This document shows, piece by piece, positions 34,965-45,547 of a stretch of 64,000 nucleotides of DNA (position 1 is its first letter; each line of letters begins with the position of its first letter). Both the position numbers and the translations under genes were made by a program. Location of the stretch: NCBI GenBank assembly GCA_963620035.1, contig CAVEXN010000006.1:1-64000 (forward strand), read 5' to 3'. The notes beneath the pieces were generated by a model. That model was not told the origin of the DNA and made no database searches. It saw only the letters and a program-made list of their open reading frames with translations. Source of the stretch: F23-D06 sp963620035 (GTDB lineage Bacteria; Bacteroidota; Bacteroidia; Bacteroidales; WCHB1-69).

Positions 34965-36788
34965 TCATTTTTGTCGTGTGTAACGGATTCGGCGTGAGAG
35001 GATGAGCGACATGCCCAAAATGGCAACTGTCAACAAGGGCACGCCGATGTTGATTGTGGCGAGGATGGTCTTTTTGCCTCGGATCTTTTCGTTGTCAAGC
35101 GCACCGATGCGGAAGTTCTTGTTGCGCAGTTGCAGCAGGTCGTCGTCGGCACAGAGGTAGTTTACACAATTGACGATGAATTCTGTGTTGTCGTACATTC
35201 TGCGAGTGTAGATGTCATAGCCGGCAGGGTAGGGTCTATTGCGCTTCTGGTCGAACGGATTGCGGATGATGTCGCCGTCGGAAACGAAGATCTGGCGGGT
35301 GTATTCGCTTTCGGGTCGGAAATCAAGTTCTTTGATGGTGTCGAACTCTACGGGCAATATTCCCTTGAAAGCGGAGTTGAACTTGCCCTCGACGAGCACG
35401 GCAATGGGCAGGTTGCGGAATACGAACTCTTGCGGGTTAGGCTTGGCAATGCCTACCTTGAGGGTCACGATGGAGGGGGTGGGTACCAGTTTCGAACGCT
35501 CCGAGGAGGTCATCAGCACGGTTTTAGTCAGGTTGTCTTCCTTGCCCACCAGGTCGATGCTGCCGGCAAAGTCGGACTTTACGGCTTTGAGGTTCCGCAC
35601 GATGGGATGGTCGCCGAAGTTGACAATGTTGAGGCTGTAAGGGAAAGCCATGAACTTGAATTGCGGCTGGTCACCTACTACAGAGACTTGCTGCGGTACG
35701 GGCAGACAACTGAGGTCTTGTATCAGGTTGGGGTTGATGCGAACACCGTAGGTGAAGAACAGGTCGTTGATGTAGAGCGAGCGCGGGGTGGCGAAAAACT
35801 CGGGCTGCGACTGAAGGCTGTCGAGTGAGGCGGTGGTGTTGTCGATGAGCCACAGCACTTTGCCGCCGCGCATGATGAACTGGTCGATGATGTATTTGTC
35901 GTATTCGCTGAAAGGTTGAGTAGGCTGTGCCACGATGAGCACTTCGTACTTGTTTTTGCCAAGTTTGAGTTGCTGTGTCGTGGAGTCGGTGATGCTGATG
36001 TCTCGAAGAGCGTTGATTTTTCCGTTGAGGGCAATGCGGCTGACGTTGTAGAAACGTTCCAGCTGAATGCCTGTCCAACAGGTGTTCCAGAAGTCGAGTT
36101 CGCCATGACCGTCGAGGAATGCAACATTGGGTTTCTGGGTCTTGAGAAGGCGGCGGATAGGCGCCACTAAATTGTATTCCAGTTCTTCGATGGAATACTG
36201 CATCCAGTCAGCCCCCGATGGGTCAGAGACCAGCAGTTTGGTGGGGTACTCGTTGCCGCGGTAGGTGATGACTGCACCGGGCACGACCATATAGGTGGAG
36301 TAGCCGCCGCCGTCTTCACGGCTGATGGGGATGGGACTGAGCCCTTTCTTCACAAACTCGCCCAATATGGCATTGACCTCATCGCCGGACTTGCCCTCCA
36401 GCGGGTCGATGAATTCAAAATAGACGTTCTTGGAATAACTGCGGAAGTCCTGCAATACCTGCTCAACCTGTTTGGCGAACAACTGGTAGTCGGCAGGCAT
36501 ATCTTTGCCTTTAAGATAGACGCGGACGTAGATTTTGTCGTCGAGGCTCTTGAGCAGATCTATCGTGGCCGGAGAGAGCGAGTGGCGGTTGTCCCGGGTC
36601 AAGTCGATGCGGTAGAAGAAGAACGACGACAGCACATTCACCAACACAATGGCAAGGATGGCGATGACGGCGTTGCGGACAACGCTTTTCCGGAACAGTT
36701 TGTTGCCGTCGGAGGCATTGTTCCCCCCGGCTTTCTCTATTACCTTCTCTGTATTTTTCATTTTCATATCGTCAAGAGGCATTACCAT
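34965..36788 (-). CDS. gldG: gliding motility ABC transporter auxiliary protein GldG
   Basis: 607-residue membrane protein: a helix near 34-52 (RNAVIAILAIVLVNVLSSFF), a long periplasmic ABC-type uncharacterised region with FLDGHGELDFW and LWLIDNTTASLDS, and a second helix near the C-terminus (TVAILGMSLIL). GldG works with GldF and the ATPase GldA as an ABC complex; in non-gliding Bacteroidales its role is unclear. The start overlaps the gldF stop by a few bases, which suggests translational coupling. gldA is not in the window. Confidence 0.88.
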   Translation of the reverse strand: MVMPLDDMKMKNTEKVIEKAGGNNASDGNKLFRKSVVRNAVIAILAIVLVNVLSSFFFYRIDLTRDNRHSLSPATIDLLKSLDDKIYVRVYLKGKDMPADYQLFAKQVEQVLQDFRSYSKNVYFEFIDPLEGKSGDEVNAILGEFVKKGLSPIPISREDGGGYSTYMVVPGAVITYRGNEYPTKLLVSDPSGADWMQYSIEELEYNLVAPIRRLLKTQKPNVAFLDGHGELDFWNTCWTGIQLERFYNVSRIALNGKINALRDISITDSTTQQLKLGKNKYEVLIVAQPTQPFSEYDKYIIDQFIMRGGKVLWLIDNTTASLDSLQSQPEFFATPRSLYINDLFFTYGVRINPNLIQDLSCLPVPQQVSVVGDQPQFKFMAFPYSLNIVNFGDHPIVRNLKAVKSDFAGSIDLVGKEDNLTKTVLMTSSERSKLVPTPSIVTLKVGIAKPNPQEFVFRNLPIAVLVEGKFNSAFKGILPVEFDTIKELDFRPESEYTRQIFVSDGDIIRNPFDQKRNRPYPAGYDIYTRRMYDNTEFIVNCVNYLCADDDLLQLRNKNFRIGALDNEKIRGKKTILATINIGVPLLTVAILGMSLILSRRIRYTRQK

Positions 36789-37513
36789 TTACGACCAAGC
36801 AGAACCATACGCGTAGCATAGAGGAAAGCGAATATGACACTGCAGAAATAAATGACATCCCGGGAATCGACAACCCCTTTGCTGATTGAGGCATAATGGT
36901 GCTCGATGCCGATGGATTTGATATAATATCCGACTGCGCCCAACGATTCGAAAGAATAGATGAAAGCGAATCCGAAAAAGAGGATGAAGCAGAGCGCGGC
37001 GGCGATGATGAATGCAACAATCTGGTTGTTGGTCAGCGAGGAGGCAAACAGACCGATGGCGATGAACGTGGCGCCCAAGAGCACCAGTCCGAGGTAAGAG
37101 CCCCAAGTGCTTCCCATATCGAGGTTGCCTACCGGGTTTCCGATGAAATAGACGGTGATTACATAGACCAGCGTAGGCAGCAGGGCGATGACCAGCAGTG
37201 TGAGGCAGGATAGGAACTTGGCCCACACAATCTGCATGTCTGTGAGCGGCTTGGTGAGCAGCAGGTCCATAGTGCCGTTGCGTTTCTCTTCGGCAAAGGA
37301 GCGCATGGTGATGGCGGGTACCAGAAAGATGAAGAGGAACTTGGCCAAGTTGAAAAGCCCTTGCAAGTCGGCAAGGCCCGCCTCCGTGACATTGTCCACA
37401 TTCGGGAACACCCACAGGAAAAGCCCCGCTATAATCAAGAATACTCCGATGAAAATGTATCCGATTATGGAACTGAAAAAAGACTTTAACTCCTTAACAT
37501 ACAAACTGAACAT
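36782..37513 (-). CDS. gldF: gliding motility ABC transporter permease GldF
   Basis: 243-residue ABC-2 permease with six predicted membrane helices. The ATG at 37513 (MFSLYVKELKSFFSS) is preferred because TATTTTTG (37532-37539, minus strand) is a -7 box that covers the upstream alternative start. EEKRNGTMDLLLTKPLTD near 80 is the typical ABC-2 cytoplasmic segment. It is followed by overlapping gldG. Confidence 0.87.
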   Translation of the reverse strand: MFSLYVKELKSFFSSIIGYIFIGVFLIIAGLFLWVFPNVDNVTEAGLADLQGLFNLAKFLFIFLVPAITMRSFAEEKRNGTMDLLLTKPLTDMQIVWAKFLSCLTLLVIALLPTLVYVITVYFIGNPVGNLDMGSTWGSYLGLVLLGATFIAIGLFASSLTNNQIVAFIIAAALCFILFFGFAFIYSFESLGAVGYYIKSIGIEHHYASISKGVVDSRDVIYFCSVIFAFLYATRMVLLGRKW

Positions 37514-37544
37514 CGTCCGAAAATTTGGCGGCAAAAATACAATA

Positions 37545-39725
37545 TTATTTCAAACCCGCTTTTTCGAGCAAAGCGTCAATGGTCGGCTTCTTGCCGCGGA
37601 AGTTGACATACATCTCCATAGCATCTTGAGACCCGCCTTTGGAAAGTATGCATTCAGCGAACTTCTGCGCTGCATTGGAGACGGTTTTTGGGGGATTGAG
37701 TCCCACTGTGGTCTTTGGCACGTCTTTAGATTTCGAGTTGGTGGCGGAAGCCCGCTCCTCTTTGAATACGGAGAAAGCGTCGGCTTCCAGCATTTCTGAC
37801 CATTTATAACTGTAGTATCCTGCGGCGTATCCGCCTGAGAAGATATGGGAGAATGAGGTGCTCATGCAGGCCTCTTCTACCGGCGGCATCACATCCAGAG
37901 GGTCAAAGATGGACCGTTCGCTCTTTTTGATGTCTTTGATGGCGTTTGGGGCGGTGGTATGCCACATCATGTCTAGGTATCCGAACGAGAGCTGGCGGAC
38001 AGAATAATAACCGGTCAGATATTTGCGCATTTTCTCCAGTTGCGCAATGTAGGGGAGCGGCAGCTGTTCGCCGGTCTGGTAATGTTTGGCAAAGGTGCGC
38101 AGGAAAGCGATGTCGGTGCCCCAGTTCTCGTTGATTTGGGAGGGCAGTTCCACGAAATCCCTCGGTGTGTTGGTGCCGGATATGGACTGGTAAGGCACCT
38201 CGGAGAGCATACCGTGCAGGGCATGCCCGAACTCGTGCAGGAAAGTGTTGACCTCATCGTACGACAGCAGCGAGGGCGTGGACTCTGTGGCTGGCGTGAA
38301 GTTCATCACAAGGCTCACTAACGGGCGGATGTCTTTGCCATTGAGGACATACTGCTCGCGGAAAGAGGTCATCCAGGCACCGCTGCGTTTGGTTTCGCGA
38401 GGGAAGAAGTCAAGATAGAGCACGGCCATCATCTTTTCGCCACGCATCACTTTATAGACTTTCACTTCAGGATGATATACATCCACATCGTGCATCTCTT
38501 CAAAACTCAAACCGTAAAGATTGTCGGCAAGGGCGAAAACACCGCGGATTACGCTGTTGAGTTCAAAATAGGGGCGGAGTTCGTCTGTGTTGAGTTTGAA
38601 GAGCGAGTCTTTCTGCCTTTCGGCATAATAGGAGAAATCCCAACGCTCCATTTTGCCTTCCAGTCCTTGGCTGGCGGCAAAGGCCTGCAGTTGTTCCATC
38701 TCTTCACGTGCTTTTGGCAAGGATGCCGCCTTAAGTTGGTCTAAAAGGTTATAGACGCTTTTTGTATTCTTGGCCATCCTGTCGTGCAAGGCGTATTCTG
38801 CATAGTTCTTGTACCCGAGCAGCCGCGCAATGTTGAAGCGGCAGGTGAGGATGTCTTTGATGACACCGGTATTGTCATAATTCCCACCGTATGCCTTGCA
38901 ACAAGAGTGCATATACATTTTCTTGCGAAGCTCCCGGTTGTCGGCATGCGTCATTATGGCATTCATGTCCGGATAGGAGAGGTCGAAGACATAGCCGTCC
39001 ACCCCTTTCTGACGGGCTTTCTTGGCTGCCAGTTCCAGTTCGTTTTCGCGCAGTCCTTTCAGTTCGCCCGCATTGACCACATTCAGATACCATTCGTTAG
39101 TGGCAGCGAGCACGTTCTGTCCGAAAAGAAGGGTCTTTTCTGACAACTTCATGGCGTTTTTGCGGTATTCCTCCTTTTCGTCGGCGGAAAGGTTGGCGCC
39201 ATGGTTGACAAACGCATCGTAGGTCTTGCCAAGGAGCATTTTCTCGGGACCGTTCAGTCTCTTGTATTCGTTGTCATAAACATATTGTATTCTGGCAAAC
39301 AGTTTCTCGTTGAGATAGACGGAATTGGAATACTCCGTAAGTTCGGGTTGTACCTTTATGGCAATTTCCTGCATTTCCGCCGTGCCGTCACACTCCAGGA
39401 TGTTGAAGAAGAGGCTGCTCGTGCGGGTGAGCAGTTCTCCTGCTCTCTCGAGTGCAAGTACCGTGTTCTCGAAAGTAGGCTTTGCCTTGTTCCCGACGAT
39501 TCTGTCGATGTCCTGGCGCGCCTGCCTTATGGCTTCCGTAAAGGCAGAAAGGTAATGTTCGGGCTTGATTTTGCTGAACGGCGGGGTGTTGTAGGGCGTT
39601 TTCCAGGTTGTGAGCAGCGGGTTGTCATCTGCGACATTGTTCGGCTGTACTTCCACTGTTTTCTGTGCTTGAGTCTGCATCATTGCTATGCTTAATAATA
39701 GTATTGTAAGGAAATGTTTCTTCAT
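37545..39725 (-). CDS. M3 family metallopeptidase (peptidyl-dipeptidase Dcp-like)
   Basis: 726-residue zinc peptidase with a signal peptide (MKKHFLTILLLSIAMMQTQA) and the thimet-oligopeptidase motif FLHEFGHALHGM near 494-505, where the two His and the later Glu of ENWGT region complete the site. Dcp enzymes remove C-terminal dipeptides from peptides; the signal peptide puts this one in the periplasm. It lies 11 bases after ispF in the same direction. Confidence 0.92.
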   Translation of the reverse strand: MKKHFLTILLLSIAMMQTQAQKTVEVQPNNVADDNPLLTTWKTPYNTPPFSKIKPEHYLSAFTEAIRQARQDIDRIVGNKAKPTFENTVLALERAGELLTRTSSLFFNILECDGTAEMQEIAIKVQPELTEYSNSVYLNEKLFARIQYVYDNEYKRLNGPEKMLLGKTYDAFVNHGANLSADEKEEYRKNAMKLSEKTLLFGQNVLAATNEWYLNVVNAGELKGLRENELELAAKKARQKGVDGYVFDLSYPDMNAIMTHADNRELRKKMYMHSCCKAYGGNYDNTGVIKDILTCRFNIARLLGYKNYAEYALHDRMAKNTKSVYNLLDQLKAASLPKAREEMEQLQAFAASQGLEGKMERWDFSYYAERQKDSLFKLNTDELRPYFELNSVIRGVFALADNLYGLSFEEMHDVDVYHPEVKVYKVMRGEKMMAVLYLDFFPRETKRSGAWMTSFREQYVLNGKDIRPLVSLVMNFTPATESTPSLLSYDEVNTFLHEFGHALHGMLSEVPYQSISGTNTPRDFVELPSQINENWGTDIAFLRTFAKHYQTGEQLPLPYIAQLEKMRKYLTGYYSVRQLSFGYLDMMWHTTAPNAIKDIKKSERSIFDPLDVMPPVEEACMSTSFSHIFSGGYAAGYYSYKWSEMLEADAFSVFKEERASATNSKSKDVPKTTVGLNPPKTVSNAAQKFAECILSKGGSQDAMEMYVNFRGKKPTIDALLEKAGLK

Positions 39726-39736
39726 GAAATATTGAT

Positions 39737-40219
39737 TTAATCGTTTTTGAGGATGGAGACCACGGCGGCGGCGGCGATGCCTTCACCCGCTCCCGTGAAT
39801 CCCATCTGCTCGTTTGTCTTGGCCTTGACGGAAATGTTTGCAGGGTCCGTCTGCAGCAGCGGCGCGAGCCGTTCTGTGATACGGTCAATGTAGGGTTTCA
39901 TCTTGGGCTGTTCCGCCACGATGACGCAGTCAAGGTTGTTGATGCGCCAGTTGCGTCCGGTCAGCAGTTTTACCACGCCGGTCAACAGCATGGCACTGTC
40001 CGCATCCTTGAAGCGGGTGTCGTTGTCCGGGAAAAGGGTTCCGATGTCCTTGAGGGCGGCGGCGCCGAGCAATGCGTCACAGATGGCATGTATCAGCACG
40101 TCGCCGTCAGAATGGGCTTTCAGCCCTAACCCAAAAGGAATGCGAATGCCCCCAATGACCAAAGGCCGTTCGGGGGCAAACCGGTGAGAGTCGTAACCAA
40201 TGCCTACTCTGAAATCCAT
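39737..40219 (-). CDS. ispF: 2-C-methyl-D-erythritol 2,4-cyclodiphosphate synthase
   Basis: MEP-pathway enzyme cyclising CDP-methylerythritol phosphate. The 160-residue trimeric protein has GIGYDSHRF with metal ligands D10 and H12, the AHSDGDVLIHAICDALLG segment with the third His, and the TDP/TNEQMGFTGAGEG C-terminal signature. It lies six bases after porV. It shows that isoprenoids are made by the MEP route here. Confidence 0.96.
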   Translation of the reverse strand: MDFRVGIGYDSHRFAPERPLVIGGIRIPFGLGLKAHSDGDVLIHAICDALLGAAALKDIGTLFPDNDTRFKDADSAMLLTGVVKLLTGRNWRINNLDCVIVAEQPKMKPYIDRITERLAPLLQTDPANISVKAKTNEQMGFTGAGEGIAAAAVVSILKND

Positions 40220-40225
40220 ATTCCG

Positions 40226-41467
40226 TTATCTTAACTTGCCCTGGTTTTTGATCTCGTTTTTGTCAAAGGAGGCGAAATTGAAAGAGAGGGAAAAACGGAG
40301 CGTATTGGCCAGCGGGTGCTTCTGCCCGTTGGTGGTGATGAGGTAGGCGACATCGATGTTGAAGATGTTGTACTTGATGCCGACGCCAACGGTCATGAAT
40401 TGGCGGTTGCCCTTGTACTGGCTTTCGTGAAAATATCCGGCCCTGAAGAAAAACAGGTCGCGGTAACTGTATTCTGCACCGAGAGCCCATGCCACTTCGG
40501 ACAGTTCTTCCTTGATGCCACCGGGAGCATCGTAGAACGATTGGAAGATGCCTTGCGGCACCGACACATCAGGGTTTCGCCCCGAAAGGATGACGGGATT
40601 GTTGTTTTCATCATATTGGGTGCGCCCGAGAGAGTCGGTTTTGTAAACAGGGTTCGTCGGTACGAGCAGTTTGTTGATCTCGCCCGTGATGGCGAGTTTG
40701 TTGTAGGTGTCGAAAGCCATCTCGTATCCGATGCCCAGCCTGAGGTTCGTGGGCAGGAAGTCGCGGCGGAGCGTACCGGACGAGTATGACATTTTGTTTC
40801 CGATGTTGGAAATGTTCAAGCCTGCACGCAATGTACTGTTTTCCAAGCCTTTTGCTGCAAAGTCCTGTTCGTAGAAGAACGAGAGGTCGGCGGCGCCGGC
40901 AAGACCTGCTTTGGTCTCCTCGCCCGCCACGTATTGGTTGGCGGTAAGATTAGAGTAGATGAAGCGTGGCGTGATGGCGATAGAGAGTTGGTCGATAAGT
41001 TTGCGCGAATAGGTAAGATCTATGGAGAACTCGTTGGGCTTCTGGTCGCTCATTTTGTTGCCGGTCTCATCAACGAACTCGATTTCGCCCAGAGAGAAAT
41101 AACGGAGCGACAACGCCACAGCATCCATGTCCGTAATCCGGTAGTAAGTGCTGAGGTAAAGCAGGTTGATGTCGCTGACGAGGTTGTGGAGCCATGGGCT
41201 GTAAGAGAGCCCGATGCCGAACACATCGTTGTTGAAGACTGTCTTGGCGGGGTTGTAGGCCACGGAGTTCACGTCGGCAGAGGTCGCGCAGCCCATGTCT
41301 GCCAATCCGCCGGCACGGGAGTCGGGCGCGATCTGCAGGAATGGCACGGCTGTTGTAATGGTGTTCAGTTCCCTTCCGCTCAGAACCCCGGGGTTTATTT
41401 GGGCCTCAACGCTGCTGGCCAGCGACATCATCATTAACGAAATCAGAACGGTTAATGTTTTTTTCAT
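40226..41467 (-). CDS. porV: type IX secretion outer membrane protein PorV (LptO)
   Basis: Beta-barrel shuttle of the type IX secretion system that carries cargo to the PorU sortase. From ATG 41467 (MKKTLTVLISLMMM), preceded by an AAAGGAAA ribosome-binding sequence, the protein is 413 residues with a signal peptide ending VEAQ. The FLQIAPDSRAGGLADMGCATS segment and many alternating hydrophobic strands are the PorV hallmark. Further in-frame ATGs upstream (41497, 41500) are possible. It directly follows porU, as in Porphyromonas. Confidence 0.9.
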   Translation of the reverse strand: MKKTLTVLISLMMMSLASSVEAQINPGVLSGRELNTITTAVPFLQIAPDSRAGGLADMGCATSADVNSVAYNPAKTVFNNDVFGIGLSYSPWLHNLVSDINLLYLSTYYRITDMDAVALSLRYFSLGEIEFVDETGNKMSDQKPNEFSIDLTYSRKLIDQLSIAITPRFIYSNLTANQYVAGEETKAGLAGAADLSFFYEQDFAAKGLENSTLRAGLNISNIGNKMSYSSGTLRRDFLPTNLRLGIGYEMAFDTYNKLAITGEINKLLVPTNPVYKTDSLGRTQYDENNNPVILSGRNPDVSVPQGIFQSFYDAPGGIKEELSEVAWALGAEYSYRDLFFFRAGYFHESQYKGNRQFMTVGVGIKYNIFNIDVAYLITTNGQKHPLANTLRFSLSFNFASFDKNEIKNQGKLR

Positions 41468-41554
41468 TTTCCTTTTGTTTTTATTATTAATATTCATCAT
41501 CTTCTTCGTCATCTGCACTGAAATACTGACTAACGGCATTATGGGATTATTATT

Positions 41555-44500
41555 TTACAGAATGACCAGTTTTTCTGTTTTTTCAGCAATTTCGCCGCTC
41601 TGGTTGCGAACCCGCAGCCGGTACATGTAAACGCCGCGTCCTATCTTGTCGCCATAGTCATCGAGTCCGTCCCATGGGATTCCGGCACACCTGTTGCCTT
41701 CGATAAGTTGTGTTGTATTGATGGTTTTCAGCAATTTGCCCGATATGGTGTATATCTGAACCTGTATGTCAAATTCACCGCCGTTCTGGTTCTGTTCGAA
41801 GAAGAACGCTGTGCGAGTGGTGAAAGGGTTGGGGTAGTTGAGCACATGGCTGAGTGTCAGCGTTTCGTCAGACACTACTTCAAAAGAGAGTTCCGCCTCT
41901 GTGGGGTTGTTGTTGATGTCCCAGGCCCGCACCATGATCTTGTGTTTGCCTACAGGGATGTCGCTGAGATCATAGCGTACTTTGCCGACATTGAAACTGT
42001 CCTTTTCAGTCTGGTAATAGTCGTTGAGCACGATTTGTGATTCGGAGGCTCCGTCCAAGATGGCGACAAGGTCGTGCCCGATTCCGTTGCCCGTGGTGTT
42101 GATGCCGTAATTGTCCTTTATTTTCGCAATTAAGACAGGGTTCTGGTTGGTGATGCCGCCTTCCACAAAGTTCTCGTCGTTGAGGAAGAGTTCCACTTCC
42201 GGTCCCTTGTCGTCCGTCACACCGGCGGAGTCCACACCGCCGATGATAAAGCCGGTGAAGTTGCCGGCGGCGTCATAATTGTCTGTGCGTGCATAATAGC
42301 TCATTTTCCCTTGCCCGAATTTGTAGTCGATGTCTTTGGGGACATAAAACGAAAAAGTGTAATGTCCGTTGCTGACGGTACAGTTCCCTTTGAAGAGGAT
42401 ACTTTTCTGGCTCTCAAAGTCAAAAGGATGGCTGGAGGGGTCGTTCGCCAAGGTGGTCACGGTCACTTTCTTGTCATATACCGACGGAAAGAGGGTGCCG
42501 TTGAAATTGTCAATGGTTTGTCCCAGGTCGTCAACCACACGGCCGCTGACGGTCACCCGCGAGAGTGCCCTGATGGTGTCTTGCCGGTCGCCGACAGACT
42601 GCCCGTTGACCGAGTCGGTCACGATCCGGTAGGTGGGGATGGCCAGCGGCATGGAGGGGTCGCCCAATAGCACAAACATCGCGAGCGAGGTTGACGATCC
42701 CCCATAGTTGTTCTTTCCGGCAATTTCGATTTCACCTATGGTCGGATATCTGCCTTTGTCTGTTTTGTCGAACATATAGTTGAAGATGATGCGTCCGAAC
42801 GAGTTGTTGGGCGAAGACCAGGCTTCGCGCGAGGCCGTGATGATGGAACTCACACCGCCGTTGCTGTTGAAGAATGCCAGTTCCGCAGGCGACACAGCCG
42901 GCCGGTCATAGAATCCGAAGGTGCATGAAAGGGTCAGCATAGCCGGCATATTGTACTTGTTGGTCCATTTGTTGATGTCGGAGTTCTCCAGCACGCGCTC
43001 TGCCGTCCAGCCGTCTTTGCCGCTGTGTCCGATGTAGGTGTAGAACAGGCAGCCGCGGTTCATGCGGTTGTTGATGGCCGTGGTGACGTCAGGATAGCGC
43101 TGCCCGCCGGCATTCGATACTTGCTGGTAGGCGTCCAGGTATATTTTGTCGAAGTTGATGTTGCTGTTCTTGGCCTCAACAATCTTGGTGAAATTGTCGG
43201 CATTGCTGATGAAGTCGTTGTAGTCTTCGTCGTCGGCCACGAAAGCCATCACATTGCGCCAGTCGCCGAAATTGGAGACAGACGTGCTGTTTCCCGGAAC
43301 CAGATTGCGCCGTTCCGTATAACGTATGCTTTTGTCGACAGCCGTGGTGGCCTGTGCCAACGTGGAACATGGGAAACGCCCTACGGCAATGTCATACAGT
43401 CCCCTTGCGTTTGCGCCCTCTTCGTCGTCGAGCAGCCCGAAGGTGTCGTCGTTGGCGTAGAAGCTGTATTCCGAGATGATGTTGCCCGATGCAGCGTACT
43501 GGTAGTTGGGCACAAAGATCTTGGTGCCGCTCACCCGTCCCCGGTAGTCGTAGCAGGGACGCCCTACCAGCAGGAGGTATTTGGGATATTGTCCCGATGT
43601 TTTGTCGTAGATCATTTTCATATAGTCGCGGATGGCGATGGGATCTTGCGATCCGCCTGAAAATTCGTTGTAAACCTGCTGTATGGTTGCCACTTTCACC
43701 TTGAGTCCGTCGTTCTCCTGCCGGAAGTCGGCCAGCCGGTTGGCCTGCGACAGAAAGTCGGGATGGGTCACGATGACCATATCCACGACGCCGGTGGCGT
43801 GCAGGTTCTGGTTCTCTACGGCACTGCCGCGCGTGACAGTCAGGAACTGTGTCCCGTCGAAAGCGACGAAATGGCGCAGCACGTCCGTGTTCGCCTTAAA
43901 GGACCCCGTGCCGCCGCCCAACGCCAGTTTGCAGCGCACTGCTTCAGCCGGGTCCGTGACATCCCAGACTTGTGTGCTTTGGTCTGCGCCGCCGATGTTG
44001 AACTGCGTGACACTTCCTTCGTGTACGGTGGCAGGGTTGCAGAAAGAAAACTGGGAAGAGTGCATGGTCAGCGAGCAAGGAATCTCTATTTCTATCCAGT
44101 TCAAATAGGCCGAGGAACTGGTCGAGGGTTTGTTGTACGTCAGCGTTACCGAAAGGCTGCTTCCGTCGGGGGTGAAGTTGAAATCCTGCCGGTTCAAGGT
44201 CGCCATGGAACCGGTCTGTAGCCCTCTGATGCTGACGATGCCTGTTGCGTTGCCGTTCACGCTGACGTTCATGGTAGAATAACTGTTGGAAACGCCTGCC
44301 ACCGCCACGGACAGCCGCCCCTGGACAAAGTTCTGGCCGGGTGCCGTGAACGTGTAGGACCGTTCGGTAGTGATGTCGAACAGGTCTCCGAACCAGTCCT
44401 TCCCGCTCTCCCCGAAATTGTAGAGGTCGTCTTCGTAAAAGTCGAAGTGGGTATATCCGTTCACCGAGGCGGTGGCAGACAAGGCTGAATTGTCAACCGT

Positions 44501-45418
44501 AGCGATGCGTTTTTTCTCACCCACGCCAGAGGTTACCGTCACAAAGTAGCGGGAAACGTCCGCATAGATGTTAGTGGCATGCGTAAATCGTTTGTCGGAG
44601 GTGTCATATTCCACCGTGTGCGGTGATTCGCCATAGAAGATAAAATAGTCGCCTTCGCCGAAGATGCCGTCGCTGTTGTCATACAACATGATGGGAAGTT
44701 CGCGGAGGTCATCGGCCCTGGGTTTGGCATTGGCTTCCGGCAGCATTTTTCCACCGTTGCCGAAAAGAGCGATGCGGTCTGAATAAATCGGCGTAGGCAT
44801 GCCCATGGCGACGAGGTCATCGTAAGTTACCTTGTAGATGCCTGTTTCCGCCAACGTAAAACTGAACCAGAGCCCTTGCGAGAGCACGGAGCGTGCAGCA
44901 TGGTTCCGGCCGCCTTTTGGCGAGGAGGCGACGTGTCCTGTAATCTCGATGGCAAGTGATGTGATGCGGCGGTATTGTCCGGAGGAGGTGCGCACGATCG
45001 GCACGAACGACAGTATGGCATAGTTCTTTCCACGTTCGCGCGCCGGTGTCACCGACACTTCGACCTGTGCCGGCAAGTCGTGGCCTTCAAGCAGCCGGGC
45101 ATCCTGTTCGCCGAGCGCATCCGTCTGCACTTCCGACAACTTCACGTCGAAGCCGGAACGGAAGCCATCAACAGGAATCCGTTCATAATAGGAGGGCAAC
45201 GACACTTGCGGCTGAAGGTAAACCGCCCCGTCAAAATGGAGGAAATCCCTCACCTTGTCCTCTCCGAAAGTGAAAGACACCTTGTCTGTCCAAGAGATTG
45301 AAATGTTTTTTGAAATTTTTTGTGCTTGAATATCAGTTGATTGGATTAAAAAAAGGCACAAAAGGCAGAAGAATGCCCAAGGTTTGCTTTTCATTTGACG
45401 TTTAACAGATAGATGCAT
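41555..45418 (-). CDS. porU: type IX secretion sortase PorU
   Basis: Surface C25-family protease that cleaves the C-terminal sorting domain from type IX cargo and attaches it to A-LPS. The 1287-residue protein has a signal peptide (processed near DIQAQ), an N-terminal gingipain-like propeptide region, and the C25 catalytic pair: His in YIGHSGKDGW and Cys in LTLSCTFGFYDRP. The C-terminus (GKLLKTINTTQL to EKTEKLVIL) is a FlgD-like/T9SS C-terminal domain. ATG 45394 is an alternative start. The gene diverges from porP, with porV following. Confidence 0.93.
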   Translation of the reverse strand: MHLSVKRQMKSKPWAFFCLLCLFLIQSTDIQAQKISKNISISWTDKVSFTFGEDKVRDFLHFDGAVYLQPQVSLPSYYERIPVDGFRSGFDVKLSEVQTDALGEQDARLLEGHDLPAQVEVSVTPARERGKNYAILSFVPIVRTSSGQYRRITSLAIEITGHVASSPKGGRNHAARSVLSQGLWFSFTLAETGIYKVTYDDLVAMGMPTPIYSDRIALFGNGGKMLPEANAKPRADDLRELPIMLYDNSDGIFGEGDYFIFYGESPHTVEYDTSDKRFTHATNIYADVSRYFVTVTSGVGEKKRIATVDNSALSATASVNGYTHFDFYEDDLYNFGESGKDWFGDLFDITTERSYTFTAPGQNFVQGRLSVAVAGVSNSYSTMNVSVNGNATGIVSIRGLQTGSMATLNRQDFNFTPDGSSLSVTLTYNKPSTSSSAYLNWIEIEIPCSLTMHSSQFSFCNPATVHEGSVTQFNIGGADQSTQVWDVTDPAEAVRCKLALGGGTGSFKANTDVLRHFVAFDGTQFLTVTRGSAVENQNLHATGVVDMVIVTHPDFLSQANRLADFRQENDGLKVKVATIQQVYNEFSGGSQDPIAIRDYMKMIYDKTSGQYPKYLLLVGRPCYDYRGRVSGTKIFVPNYQYAASGNIISEYSFYANDDTFGLLDDEEGANARGLYDIAVGRFPCSTLAQATTAVDKSIRYTERRNLVPGNSTSVSNFGDWRNVMAFVADDEDYNDFISNADNFTKIVEAKNSNINFDKIYLDAYQQVSNAGGQRYPDVTTAINNRMNRGCLFYTYIGHSGKDGWTAERVLENSDINKWTNKYNMPAMLTLSCTFGFYDRPAVSPAELAFFNSNGGVSSIITASREAWSSPNNSFGRIIFNYMFDKTDKGRYPTIGEIEIAGKNNYGGSSTSLAMFVLLGDPSMPLAIPTYRIVTDSVNGQSVGDRQDTIRALSRVTVSGRVVDDLGQTIDNFNGTLFPSVYDKKVTVTTLANDPSSHPFDFESQKSILFKGNCTVSNGHYTFSFYVPKDIDYKFGQGKMSYYARTDNYDAAGNFTGFIIGGVDSAGVTDDKGPEVELFLNDENFVEGGITNQNPVLIAKIKDNYGINTTGNGIGHDLVAILDGASESQIVLNDYYQTEKDSFNVGKVRYDLSDIPVGKHKIMVRAWDINNNPTEAELSFEVVSDETLTLSHVLNYPNPFTTRTAFFFEQNQNGGEFDIQVQIYTISGKLLKTINTTQLIEGNRCAGIPWDGLDDYGDKIGRGVYMYRLRVRNQSGEIAEKTEKLVIL

Positions 45419-45512
45419 AACAATTGCGATAACGAAAAAGCGCTGTGAATATTGCAGATATGAAAGGAAAGAATGAGAAGGGAAAGAGGAATGTTACAAT
45501 GAAATAATTTTG

Positions 45513-45520
45513 TATTTTTG
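45513..45520 (+). promoter_or_regulatory. -7 box of the PorP promoter
   Basis: TATTTTTG, 27 bases before the ATG at 45548. It makes the upstream alternative start at 45518 unusable. No clear TTG at the -33 distance. Confidence 0.6.
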
Positions 45521-45547
45521 CCCGCTAATATATCAAATATAGTTACT